Program-made: the position numbers and the translations under genes
DNA from: Bradyrhizobium macuxiense
GTDB lineage: Bacteria > Pseudomonadota > Alphaproteobacteria > Rhizobiales > Xanthobacteraceae
NCBI RefSeq assembly: GCF_007993935.1
Contig: NZ_VITY01000002.1
Span: 434,001-498,000, forward strand
Length of the DNA stretch: 64,000 bases
Reading direction: 5' to 3'
Shown: piece by piece, positions 44,981-54,548 of the stretch
How positions within the stretch are numbered: position 1 is the first letter of the stretch
How the letters are laid out: each line of letters begins with the position of its first letter
Notes under the pieces: model-generated
What the model saw: the letters and a program-made list of their open reading frames with translations, nothing else
The model's database searches: none
What the model was told of the DNA's origin: nothing

Positions 44981-45682
44981 TCATGCACTTTCTGCAGTTA
45001 CCGACGTTCCTGCGCTCGGCGACGGCTGGCGGCCCAAATGAGTTGAAATTGCGGCTTCGGTAAGTCCGATGCCGCGAAGAATGAACTGGCAAAGCTGCTG
45101 CTCTGCCGCGGCGGCATCGCCGTAGGGGAGACATGGTGTCGCAGGCAACTGCGTCAGCGCACCCATAAGCACGGTATGATGCGCAAACCAGAACAGGTTG
45201 AGCGGCGCATCGCCGATCCGCGTCGCTTCGCCGGCGGCGATCGCCCGCTCGAGCGAGGCGGCGAAGGTCGGGCCGATCAGCTTGCCGACCTTGTCGTAGA
45301 GCAGGCGCGCAAACTCGCCGTCGTCGAGATGGCTCGTCACCATCAGCCGCATCCGCTGCGTCTCTTCCTGATCCGGCGCGTCGCGCAGCTGCATGAAATG
45401 GCCGACCATGCCCTGCACCAGCTCGACCAGCGTCGCAGTCGACGGTTCCTGGCCGAGCAGATGGGCGAGATCGGGATCCGCCTCGCACTCCTCGGCAAGG
45501 ATCTCAGCGTAGAGCGCGGCCTTCGACGGGAAGTGCTTGAACAGCAGCCCTTCCGAAATGGCAGCCGCGGCCGCCACGCTCTTTGTCGTGGTGCCGGCAA
45601 AGCCGTTGCGGGCGAAACACCGCTTTGCGGCGCTCAGGATCAACTGACGCCGCAAGTCACTCGTCATGCGTAAGGTAGACAT
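44981..45682 (-). CDS. TetR family transcriptional regulator of the RND operon
   Basis: A 233-residue TetR-type repressor. The N-terminal helix-turn-helix is FAGTTTKSVAAAAAISEGLLFKHFPSK (about 28-54). The C-terminal ligand domain is Leu-rich and unlike others. An alternative start at 45667 (MTSDL) cannot be excluded; neither start has a good ribosome-binding site. It precedes the adaptor and pump genes in one operon. A perfect inverted repeat (45690-45705) lies just upstream of the start, so it very likely represses itself and the pump and is released by a pump substrate. Confidence 0.92.
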   Translation of the reverse strand: MSTLRMTSDLRRQLILSAAKRCFARNGFAGTTTKSVAAAAAISEGLLFKHFPSKAALYAEILAEECEADPDLAHLLGQEPSTATLVELVQGMVGHFMQLRDAPDQEETQRMRLMVTSHLDDGEFARLLYDKVGKLIGPTFAASLERAIAAGEATRIGDAPLNLFWFAHHTVLMGALTQLPATPCLPYGDAAAAEQQLCQFILRGIGLTEAAISTHLGRQPSPSAGTSVTAESA

Positions 45683-45689
45683 TTGGGTC

Positions 45690-45705
45690 GTGAGTAATCA
45701 CTCAC
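45690..45705. promoter_or_regulatory. Inverted repeat operator of the TetR/RND operon
   Basis: GTGAGT-AATC-ACTCAC is a perfect inverted repeat with a 4-base centre, 8 bases from the TetR start. On the minus strand TTGACT (45720-45715), a good -35 hexamer, lies just upstream, so the repeat overlaps the expected -10 region. This fits an autorepressor operator. Confidence 0.65.
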
Positions 45706-45746
45706 TTTACCAAAAGTCAAGGTTCTATTGCACCGCGAAAGTCACT

Positions 45747-46337
45747 TTATATCGGAGTGTGTCCGATCGACCCGCGGATGCGGTTGACGATGTAGGTGCC
45801 GTCGCGGCTGGACAGCACGCGTTCCAGATTGGCCCCGTCGATCTTCGCGCTGGCGAACCGCGGCCCTGACATAACATCTTGCAAAGACAAGGCAAAAGCT
45901 TCGACCTCGGCCATCGTGCTGATCGAGCGGCTATCCCCGATTCCGCAGGCCTTGGCAACACCGACGAGGTCGGTGGTTCCACCGGTATGGCTGGCCTGGC
46001 CGCCGGTCTCGCCATAGGCCTCGTTGTCCAGCACTATGATCGAGAGGTTTTTCGGTTGCTGCAGCGCGACGGTCGCGAGGCTTCCCATTCCCATCAGCAT
46101 CTCGCCGTCACCGGTGATCACGACGACCGGCAGCTTCGGCTGGGCCAGCGCCAGGCCGAGCCCGATCATGACGGCGCCGCCCATGCCGCCCCACAGATAG
46201 AAGTTACGGTCGTGGTCGCCGGCCGCGGCGATGTCATAGGTCGAGGCACCGAGACCACCGACGGCGAAGGCGCCCTTGCGATCCCGCAGCAACTCGGAAA
46301 CCACGGCGCGGCGGTCGAGGAGATTGGCTTTGCTCAT
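45747..46337 (-). CDS. Thiamine diphosphate-dependent decarboxylase, beta (TPP-binding) subunit, sulfopyruvate/phosphonopyruvate decarboxylase-like
   Basis: A 196-residue TPP-binding subunit. The TPP motif is GDGEMLMGMGS...VLDN (Gly76-Asp77-Gly78 and Asn105), and the N-terminal part has FYLWGGMGGA (about 46-55). The size and split into two genes match the ComE type of sulfopyruvate decarboxylase, related to phosphonopyruvate decarboxylases. The partner gene overlaps by four bases upstream (ATGA at 46334-46337). No sulfonate or phosphonate genes lie nearby, so the real 2-oxoacid substrate is open. Confidence 0.85.
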   Translation of the reverse strand: MSKANLLDRRAVVSELLRDRKGAFAVGGLGASTYDIAAAGDHDRNFYLWGGMGGAVMIGLGLALAQPKLPVVVITGDGEMLMGMGSLATVALQQPKNLSIIVLDNEAYGETGGQASHTGGTTDLVGVAKACGIGDSRSISTMAEVEAFALSLQDVMSGPRFASAKIDGANLERVLSSRDGTYIVNRIRGSIGHTPI

Positions 46338-46867
46338 TTGGTGAAGACCTTTGCCCCGATAAGGCGCTGCGACAGCAGGACGGCGGTTGGCGTGCAGGCG
46401 TTGTAGGCTTGCGCCGCGCCGGCTTCGACGACTTCGCGCACCTCGTCCGGACGCGAAGCACGCAGCACCTTGATCCCCGACAATTCGAGAATCCCTTGCG
46501 TGTTCGAGCCCATCGGCACCTGCCAGGGATTGAACTCGCCCCATTCGCCGCGCATCGTCACCAGCGTCAGGAACGGCAAACGGAAGATCTGCACCAGCGA
46601 CAGCATGTTGATGCAATTGCCGACCCCGCTCGACTGCATCAGCAGCACGCCGCGCTGGCCGCCGGCCCAGGCGCCCGCGAGCAGCGCCACGCCCTCCTCC
46701 TCGGTCGTCAGCGCAATGCCGCGCATCGAGGATGATCCCAGCACCCGCTCGATCAGCTCGGAATGCCCGGCGTCCGGCACGTAGGGCACCTGGCGCACTT
46801 CGAAGCGCTGCAATATCGAAAAGATCTCCTCGGGCCAGGAGGCCGCGGTGTCGGCACGGGCATGCAT
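46334..46867 (-). CDS. Thiamine diphosphate-dependent decarboxylase, alpha subunit, ComD-like
   Basis: A 177-residue subunit that pairs with the TPP-binding subunit. LTTEEEGVALLAGAWAGG (about 53-70) carries the conserved Glu that activates TPP. GVLLMQSSGVGNCINML (about 73-89) and TMRGEWGEFNPWQ follow, as in ComD-type proteins. It is the first gene of the pair. A 206-base gap separates it from the divergent P450 gene, and the two units may share control. Confidence 0.85.
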   Translation of the reverse strand: MHARADTAASWPEEIFSILQRFEVRQVPYVPDAGHSELIERVLGSSSMRGIALTTEEEGVALLAGAWAGGQRGVLLMQSSGVGNCINMLSLVQIFRLPFLTLVTMRGEWGEFNPWQVPMGSNTQGILELSGIKVLRASRPDEVREVVEAGAAQAYNACTPTAVLLSQRLIGAKVFTK

Positions 46868-47073
46868 TGGCGTTTCCGGCTCTCTCTTGTTTGGCCGCGA
46901 CTGTAGAGGGGCGCGCGCGCTTCATCAAAGCGCAATACCGCATATGGCTCTGCGATTTACTCGCACCGCGCGGCGGCCGCCGCGCCGGTCCCAAGTCCCC
47001 GCAAATTGTGTTGCGCGACCGCCGCCCGCGGCTTACGATAGTTGCAAATGAAACTAATTGGGTTGGAATCGCC

Positions 47074-48297
47074 ATGGACGGGCACGCGCGAGAGCTGGCT
47101 GACGGGTTCGACCTGGAGAAGCTGACGGCGGATTTCTACGCGAACCCCTACCCGACCTATCGCGCGCTGCGCGAGCATGCGCCGGTCAAGCGGCTGCCGA
47201 ACGGCTGCTATTTTCTCACCCGCTACGACGACCTGGTCGCCGCCTACAAGAACACCAAGGCGTTCTCCTCCGACAAGAAGAAGGAGTTCCTGCCGAAATA
47301 CGGCAACTCGCTGCTCTACGAGCACCACACCACCAGCCTCGTCTTCAACGATCCGCCGGCGCACACCCGCGTGCGGCGATTGATCATGGGCGCCCTGTCG
47401 CCGCGCGCGATCGCCGGCATGGAGCCGGACCTGATCGCGCTGGTCGACAGCCTGCTCGACCGCATCGAGACCAAGGATCGCTTCGAGCTGATCGGCGACT
47501 TCGCTTCTGCGATCCCGGTCGAGGTGATCGGCAATCTGCTCGACGTGCCGCACGACGAACGCGAGCCGCTGCGCGACTGGTCGCTGGCGATTCTCGGCGC
47601 GCTGGAGCCCGTGATCGGCAAGGATGCGTTCGACCGCGGCAACAACGCGGTGAAGGATTTCCTCGCCTATCTCGAAACCCTCGTCGAACGCCGCCGCGCC
47701 AAGCCGGGCAATCCCGAGCGCGATGTGCTGACGCGTCTGATCCAGGGTGAGGACAATGGTGAGCGGCTGACCGCGAAGGAATTGCTGCACAACTGCATCT
47801 TCCTGCTCAACGCCGGCCACGAGACCACGACCAATTTGATCGGCAACGGGCTGGTGACGCTCACCCAATATCCCGATCAGAAGCAGCGGATGCTCGCACA
47901 GCCTGAGCTGATCAAGACCGCGGTCGAGGAGATGCTGCGCTACGAAAGCTCGAACCAGCTCGGCAACCGCATGATCGTGGAGGAGACCGAGCTCGGCGGC
48001 ATCAAGCTGCCGGCCGGCACGCTGGTCACGCTGTGCATCGGCGCCGCCAACCGCGACGGCGCGCAATTCCCCAACCCGGAGAGCTTCGACGTCGCACGCA
48101 CGCCGAACCGCCACCTCGCCTTCGGGACCGGCGCGCACCAATGCGCCGGGATGGCGCTGGCGCGCCTTGAAGGCGCAATCGCGATCTCGCGCTTCCTAGC
48201 CCGCTTCCCGAATTATGTGCTCGACGGCGAGCCGGTGCGCGGCGGCCGGGTCCGCTTCCGCGGCTTCCTCAGCGTGCCCTGCAGCATCAACGCATAG
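47074..48297 (+). CDS. Cytochrome P450, soluble bacterial type
   Basis: A 407-residue P450. The I-helix AGHETTT is at 247-253, the ExxR helix at 286-289 (EMLR), and the haem loop FGTGAHQCAGM has its ligand Cys357. There is no membrane anchor and no fused reductase, so it needs a ferredoxin and reductase, which are not encoded nearby. The start at 47074 (MDGHAR) fits the usual length. Substrate unknown. It is divergent from the ComDE-like pair. Confidence 0.93.
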   Translation: MDGHARELADGFDLEKLTADFYANPYPTYRALREHAPVKRLPNGCYFLTRYDDLVAAYKNTKAFSSDKKKEFLPKYGNSLLYEHHTTSLVFNDPPAHTRVRRLIMGALSPRAIAGMEPDLIALVDSLLDRIETKDRFELIGDFASAIPVEVIGNLLDVPHDEREPLRDWSLAILGALEPVIGKDAFDRGNNAVKDFLAYLETLVERRRAKPGNPERDVLTRLIQGEDNGERLTAKELLHNCIFLLNAGHETTTNLIGNGLVTLTQYPDQKQRMLAQPELIKTAVEEMLRYESSNQLGNRMIVEETELGGIKLPAGTLVTLCIGAANRDGAQFPNPESFDVARTPNRHLAFGTGAHQCAGMALARLEGAIAISRFLARFPNYVLDGEPVRGGRVRFRGFLSVPCSINA

Positions 48298-48419
48298 GAC
48301 GGGCATTATCCCCCGCGAATTTGGCCGGCTGCTCCACTTCCCTGTGGAGGAACTGATACCCAAATCAAATGCAGGCACGGATTGATGTAATCTCTCGTGT
48401 GCTACAGCGGGAGTGACGC

Positions 48420-49637
<1,218 letters not shown>

Positions 49638-49744
49638 CGGTTCCCTGCGTCGGAAGACCGCACGGCCGGCTACAGCGAACAAGAACGATTTCGACATCCG
49701 CGCGTTGAAGCTCTGCGGGCAGGTATGGACGGAGAGCTACGCTC

Positions 49745-51580
49745 ATGCCTTCCTGTCGCGCTGGACTTATTGTCTCTTTGATTAGCGCCTCAATGCTCGT
49801 GGCGAGCGGCGGCGCGTCCGCCCAGCCGCACGTCAAGGGTGGTGCGGCGGCACGCCCAGCCGCACCACCAGCGATGGCGCGTCCTGCCGCGCCGATGGTC
49901 CACGCCGCCCCGCCCGCAATGGCGCGACCGCCTGCCATGGCCCGGCCACCCGCGATGGCTCGGCCGGCCGCACCTGCGTTCCATGCCCCGCAGCGACCGG
50001 CGATGGCGCCGCGCGCAGCGCCGCATTTCGCGGCTCCGTCAGTGCGCCAGGCTCCCCATATTTCCGCACCACGCGTTGCAACGCATCGACCCGAATTCCG
50101 TCGCGGGGCACCGCAGCGCCCGGCTCCTCATGTGGCAGCGCCATCACGCCCGAGCCCACCGTCGCGCTTGAGCGAGCGGCCGTCGCCGACCGAGCGAGTT
50201 CAACAGCGAGCGCAACAACATCAGCAGCTCATCCAGCAACGTCAGCAGACCGCGCAGCAGCGGCAACGCGACACGCTTTCGCGCCAGACCGCGGAGCGGC
50301 AAGGCCGGATCGATCGCCTGCAGCAACGCGTGCAGCAATTGCAGTCGCAGAAGGTTCAGGGCGCACGCGCGCAACGCGTCCATGACCGCGCCCTGCAGGC
50401 GCAGAACCGCCTGCTGCAGCGCGAGCAGCGCTCACAGCAAGCCGACCTTGCGCGCCAGCAGCGATTGCCGCCGGCCACGACGGTCGGGGCCGCCGCCGCC
50501 GCAAGCACGGCCGCGGCGCAGGCGGCTCAGCGCGAGCGATTTGCCGCGCGCTTCCGCGAGCAGGCAGGTTCGCAAAGCCAGGCGGCGCTTGCGATGCGTC
50601 AAGGTGGCTGGGCGCCTCGCAATGCCTGGCGGCGCGGCCATCGCGCGGCGTTCGTGGCGTGGCTGGGTCCGGTGTTCCTGCCTTATGCCTATTCGGACAT
50701 CTTTGATTACACGTTCTGGTCCTATGCCTACGAGCCCGGCTATTGGGCCTACGCTTATGACGACTTCGTCGACACCGTGTTCTGGGACACCAACAGTCCG
50801 TACTCCGCCTATGCCAGCGTCGAGCCTGGCGATTATGCGCCGACCGCAGGCCGCACGCGGTCGCGTCAACGCGCCGATACGAGCCCGCAGGCCATCAAGC
50901 AATTATGCGGTGAACCGGACAAGGGCGTCACGGCCTGGCCGCTCGCCGACATCGCGCGGGTGGTGCGGCCGAGCCAGCAGCAGCGTGTCCTGCTGGACGA
51001 TCTGAAGACTGCCGCAACGGAGGCCGCCAATGTCTTCAAGGACACTTGCAGCGACAGCTATGCCATGACGCCGACCGGCCGCTTGCGGTCGATGTTGAGC
51101 CGCATCAGCGCGACGCTCGAGGCGATCAAGATCGTGCGGCCGGCGCTGGAGAATTTCTACAGCTCGCTCAGCGACGAGCAGCAGGCCCGCTTCAATGCGC
51201 TCGGTCCGCATGTCGGCGAGCGTTCGCCGCAACAGCAGGACACGACCGCGCAATCCGGCAATTGCGGCGATTCGAAATCCGGCCTGGCGCAACTGCCGAT
51301 CAACCGGATCGATGCCTCGCTGCATCCGGCGGGCAAGCAGAAGGAAGCGCTCGACCGCCTGAGCGACGCAACCACAAGAGCCATCGCGGACCTGCAGGCG
51401 GCCTGCCCGAACGATGTGCCGCTGACACCGGTCGGCCGGCTGGAGGCGATGCAGCACCGGCTCGAGGCCATGCAGAAGGCCGCGAAGCTGATCGAGCCTG
51501 CGCTGGACAAGTTCTATGCCTTGCTGAGCAGCGAGCAGAAGGCGCGCTTCAACACGCTGCAGCAGGTCGCGAGCCCCTAA
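49745..51580 (+). CDS. Large periplasmic Spy/CpxP-like (LTXXQ) protein with duplicated C-terminal domain
   Basis: A 611-residue protein. A signal peptide (cleavage after GASA near residue 26) is followed by a Pro/Ala-rich region of ~100 residues with repeated AMARPP units, then a Gln/Arg-rich coiled-coil stretch (about 135-250). A Tyr-rich linker with FLPYAYSDIFDYTFWSYAYE follows (about 312-331). The C terminus carries two ~100-residue copies of a helical domain (about 390-490 and 510-610), each with CG, LTP/MTP-GRL and SLSDEQQARFNAL / LLSSEQKARFNTL, the LTXXQ-type motif of Spy/CpxP chaperones. It is probably an envelope stress or protein-folding factor; such length and duplication are unusual for the family. 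Confidence 0.8.
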   Translation: MPSCRAGLIVSLISASMLVASGGASAQPHVKGGAAARPAAPPAMARPAAPMVHAAPPAMARPPAMARPPAMARPAAPAFHAPQRPAMAPRAAPHFAAPSVRQAPHISAPRVATHRPEFRRGAPQRPAPHVAAPSRPSPPSRLSERPSPTERVQQRAQQHQQLIQQRQQTAQQRQRDTLSRQTAERQGRIDRLQQRVQQLQSQKVQGARAQRVHDRALQAQNRLLQREQRSQQADLARQQRLPPATTVGAAAAASTAAAQAAQRERFAARFREQAGSQSQAALAMRQGGWAPRNAWRRGHRAAFVAWLGPVFLPYAYSDIFDYTFWSYAYEPGYWAYAYDDFVDTVFWDTNSPYSAYASVEPGDYAPTAGRTRSRQRADTSPQAIKQLCGEPDKGVTAWPLADIARVVRPSQQQRVLLDDLKTAATEAANVFKDTCSDSYAMTPTGRLRSMLSRISATLEAIKIVRPALENFYSSLSDEQQARFNALGPHVGERSPQQQDTTAQSGNCGDSKSGLAQLPINRIDASLHPAGKQKEALDRLSDATTRAIADLQAACPNDVPLTPVGRLEAMQHRLEAMQKAAKLIEPALDKFYALLSSEQKARFNTLQQVASP

Positions 51581-51706
51581 GGTCTCGGGCCTGCGATCTT
51601 CACCGCCCGGCGCGCGCGATGCCGGTCCCCCGTCTTGCCTTTGCGGCCGCCGCACAGCAATGTTCGGCACCGGCATCCTGATGCCGTGTCGAATGGCGGG
51701 GCTGGA

Positions 51707-52399
51707 ATGAAACGCAGTTGGACGAGTATCGGTGAGCTGCGCGAGCGCTGGGGCGATTCCCTGCTGACCGTGCTCACGGCCCTGATCATGATCATGATGT
51801 TCGTGATAGCGCCGCTCCAGGCCCTCGGCCTGTTCGAATTCCAGATCTTCGAACTGCTGCTCGCGCTGTTCCTGGTCGGCGGCGTGTTCCTGATGTCGGG
51901 GAGCGCAATCGCGGTCGTCGCGATGCTGGTTGCGCTTGCCATGATCGTCACGGGCGGAGTCTTGAGGCTGCGTTCGCCCTCGATCATCGACCTCAATCTG
52001 TTCGCCGGCTCGTGGCTGATCGTCGGCATCACCCTGGCCGTGACGGTGGCTCGGGCAACGTTTGCGCCGGGCCGTGTCACCTATCACCGCGTGATCGGCG
52101 CCGTCCTGCTCTATCTGTCCGTTGCCGTGATCTTCGCGGCACTCTACACCTTCATCGGCACGCTGCTGCCGAACGCCTTTTCCGGGATGAAGATGGAGGA
52201 CAGTCCGGCGCTGGCGAACCAGCTGATCTATTTCAGCTTCATGACGCTGACGACCACCGGCTATGGCGACGTCGCCCCGCTGCATCCGATAGCGCGCAGC
52301 CTGTGCAATCTCGAGGCGATCTTCGGCCAGCTCTATCCCGCAACGCTGCTGGCGCGGCTCGTGACGCTCGAGATCACGCACAGCGATCAGGATTCGTGA
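51707..52399 (+). CDS. Potassium channel-like protein with one pore loop
   Basis: A 230-residue membrane protein with about six hydrophobic segments and a single pore loop. The selectivity filter is TTGYGD (183-188) in FMTLTTTGYGDVAP, followed by the last helix with FGQLYPATLLARLVTLE. The filter is that of K+ channels. The four upstream helices lack the Arg-rich voltage-sensor pattern, so gating is unclear. The start at 51707 (MKRSW) has a modest GCTGGA upstream. It follows the Spy-like gene by 126 bases. Confidence 0.88.
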   Translation: MKRSWTSIGELRERWGDSLLTVLTALIMIMMFVIAPLQALGLFEFQIFELLLALFLVGGVFLMSGSAIAVVAMLVALAMIVTGGVLRLRSPSIIDLNLFAGSWLIVGITLAVTVARATFAPGRVTYHRVIGAVLLYLSVAVIFAALYTFIGTLLPNAFSGMKMEDSPALANQLIYFSFMTLTTTGYGDVAPLHPIARSLCNLEAIFGQLYPATLLARLVTLEITHSDQDS

Positions 52400-52424
52400 G
52401 CGCGATGCGAGATTGGTCGGACGG

Positions 52425-53570
52425 CTACCTGAACCGCAGGTTTGCACGAGAGAGCTGGCCGATCGAGGAATACCCCATCAGCCGCATGTCCCGCACCAGC
52501 TCGGTCTGCAGCAGACCAAGCGCCCGCTCGACTCCGGCCTGGCCGGCCGCCGCCAGCGGATAGAGATAGAAGCGCCCGAGACCGACGGCCTTGGCGCCCA
52601 GCGACAGCGCCTTCAGCACGTGGGTCCCGCGCTTGATGCCGCCGTCCATCATCACATCGATCCGGTCGCCCACGGCATCGACGATCTCGGCCAGTTGATC
52701 GAACGCCGCCCGCGAGCCATCGAGCTGCCGTCCGCCGTGATTGGACAGAATGATGCCGGTGCAGCCGATCTCGACCGCGCGTTTGGCATCATCAACCGAC
52801 ATGACGCCCTTCAGGCAGAACTGGCCGTTCCACTGCCGGACCATTTGCGCGACGTCGTCCCATGTCATGGCGGGATCGAGCATCTCGGTGAAATAGCGCC
52901 CGATCGACATGGCGCCGCCGCTCATGTCGACATGCTCATCGAGTTGCGGCAGCTTGAAGCTCTCATGGGTGACATAGTTGATGGCCCATGCCGGCTTGAT
53001 GGCGAATTGCAGCATGCCACCGAGCGTCAGCTTGAACGGGATCGAAAACCCGGTCCTCAGGTCGCGCTCGCGGTTGCCGCCGGTGATGCTGTCGACCGTC
53101 AACATCATCACGTCGACGCCGGCCTGCTTGGCGCGCTGCATCATCGCCGTGTTCAGGCCGCGGTCCCGATGGAAATAGAACTGATAGACCTGCGGCGTCG
53201 CGTAGGCCTTGCGCAATTCCTCCAGGCTCACGGTGCCGAGCGAGGACACGCCGAACATCGTGCCGTATTTCGCCGCCGCCGCAGCGACGGCCCGTTCACC
53301 CTGATGATGAAACAGACGTTGCAGCGCGGTCGGCGAGCAATAGAACGGCGTCGCCAGCTTCTGGCCCATCACGGTGACCGAGAGATCGACGGTCTCGACG
53401 CCGCGCAAGATATTCGGCACCAGATCGCAACGCTCAAAGCTCACGGTGTTCTGCCGAAGCGTCGCCTCGTCGTCCGCCCCGCCGTCGATATAGTCGAAGA
53501 TCGGCCCCGGAAGCCGCCGCCGCGCCAGTTCGCGGAAGTCATGAAAATTGTGGCAATCGCTCAAGCGCAT
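52425..53570 (-). CDS. FMN-dependent alpha-hydroxy-acid oxidase/dehydrogenase (LldD family)
   Basis: A 381-residue FMN TIM-barrel enzyme of the lactate/glycolate/mandelate oxidising family. The active-site SNHGGRQLDG has catalytic His278 and Arg281. MLTVDSITGGNRERDLR (about 156-172) and the FMN-phosphate region MMDGGIKRGTHVLKALSLGA are also present. It oxidises a 2-hydroxy acid to a 2-oxo acid. It is the last gene of the long minus-strand operon, 114 bases after the isomerase-like gene. Its hydroxy-acid substrate may be an intermediate of that pathway; this is inference. Confidence 0.92.
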   Translation of the reverse strand: MRLSDCHNFHDFRELARRRLPGPIFDYIDGGADDEATLRQNTVSFERCDLVPNILRGVETVDLSVTVMGQKLATPFYCSPTALQRLFHHQGERAVAAAAAKYGTMFGVSSLGTVSLEELRKAYATPQVYQFYFHRDRGLNTAMMQRAKQAGVDVMMLTVDSITGGNRERDLRTGFSIPFKLTLGGMLQFAIKPAWAINYVTHESFKLPQLDEHVDMSGGAMSIGRYFTEMLDPAMTWDDVAQMVRQWNGQFCLKGVMSVDDAKRAVEIGCTGIILSNHGGRQLDGSRAAFDQLAEIVDAVGDRIDVMMDGGIKRGTHVLKALSLGAKAVGLGRFYLYPLAAAGQAGVERALGLLQTELVRDMRLMGYSSIGQLSRANLRFR

Positions 53571-53684
53571 GTCGTGCTCCGAAGGTCCGGACCGCAGCGT
53601 TCAACGGCCCCCACTGCCGTTCGAACCCACAGCCTCCGGAATACCGGGCACGCTTCGCCTTGTCCACCGAACGAGGCTGGCGGG

Positions 53685-54548
53685 TCAAACCACCGTCCGG
53701 TGGCGCTCGATACAGGTCCGCAGCACCTCGTCCAGCGGCCGGCTCCACCAGTCATAGGAGAAGATCTCGATCTCCGAATAGCCGGCAAAGCCCTGCGCTT
53801 CGACCATCGCGCGCACCGATTTGATATCGATGACGCCGTCACCCATCATGCCGCGGTCGTTGAGGATGTCCTTGGTCGGCACCAGCCAGTCGCAGACATG
53901 GAACGCGAGCAGCCGGTCCTTGCCGGCGCGCGCGATCTGGCTCTTCAGTTCGGGATCCCACCAGATGTGATAGACGTCGAGCGCGACGCCGATCGCGCCG
54001 CTGCGGCCGGGATCGAGCGCGTCGCAGATGTCGAGCGCCTGCTTTGTGGTGTTCACGCAGGCGCGGTCGGCGGCATAGGCTGGATGCAGCGGCTCGATCG
54101 CGAGCGGCAGTTTTGCCTGCTTTGCATAGTCCAGCATCTCGGCGATGCCGTCATGCACCTGATTGCGCGCCGCGGCGAGGTCCTTCGAGGCTGCGCTGCC
54201 CGGCCGCGAATATTGCGGCAGGCCGCCGACCACGAGCACGATGCAGGAGGCGCCGAGCGCGGCGGCCTCGTCGACCGCCCGGCGGTTGTCATCGCGCGCC
54301 TCGCTACGATGCGCGCTATCGGCGGTGAACATGCCGCCGCGGCAATAGCCCGAGAGATCGAGCTCGGCATCCTTCACCGCGCGCACGGCACGGTCGAGGC
54401 CGACGGCAGCCACCTGGTCACGCCAGGGGTCGATGGCGCGGATGCCGTGGCGCGCGCAGGCGTCGATGATGGCGAGGAGATCGCCCTGCTTGCGGACGGT
54501 CGCCGTGTTCAGCGACAGCCAGCGGTGGTCGTTGGAAAAATCACGCAT
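53685..54548 (-). CDS. Sugar phosphate isomerase/epimerase family (AP endonuclease 2-like TIM barrel)
   Basis: A 287-residue TIM-barrel protein of the xylose isomerase-like family. Probable metal ligands are in LAIEPLHP, VALDVYHIWWDP (about 185-196), AFHVCDW and the C-terminal EIEIFSYDWW. Related proteins isomerise sugars, inositols or hydroxypyruvate. Its ATG overlaps the preceding stop by one base (TGATG at 54546-54550), so it is translated with the DUF993 gene. Confidence 0.9.
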   Translation of the reverse strand: MRDFSNDHRWLSLNTATVRKQGDLLAIIDACARHGIRAIDPWRDQVAAVGLDRAVRAVKDAELDLSGYCRGGMFTADSAHRSEARDDNRRAVDEAAALGASCIVLVVGGLPQYSRPGSAASKDLAAARNQVHDGIAEMLDYAKQAKLPLAIEPLHPAYAADRACVNTTKQALDICDALDPGRSGAIGVALDVYHIWWDPELKSQIARAGKDRLLAFHVCDWLVPTKDILNDRGMMGDGVIDIKSVRAMVEAQGFAGYSEIEIFSYDWWSRPLDEVLRTCIERHRTVV

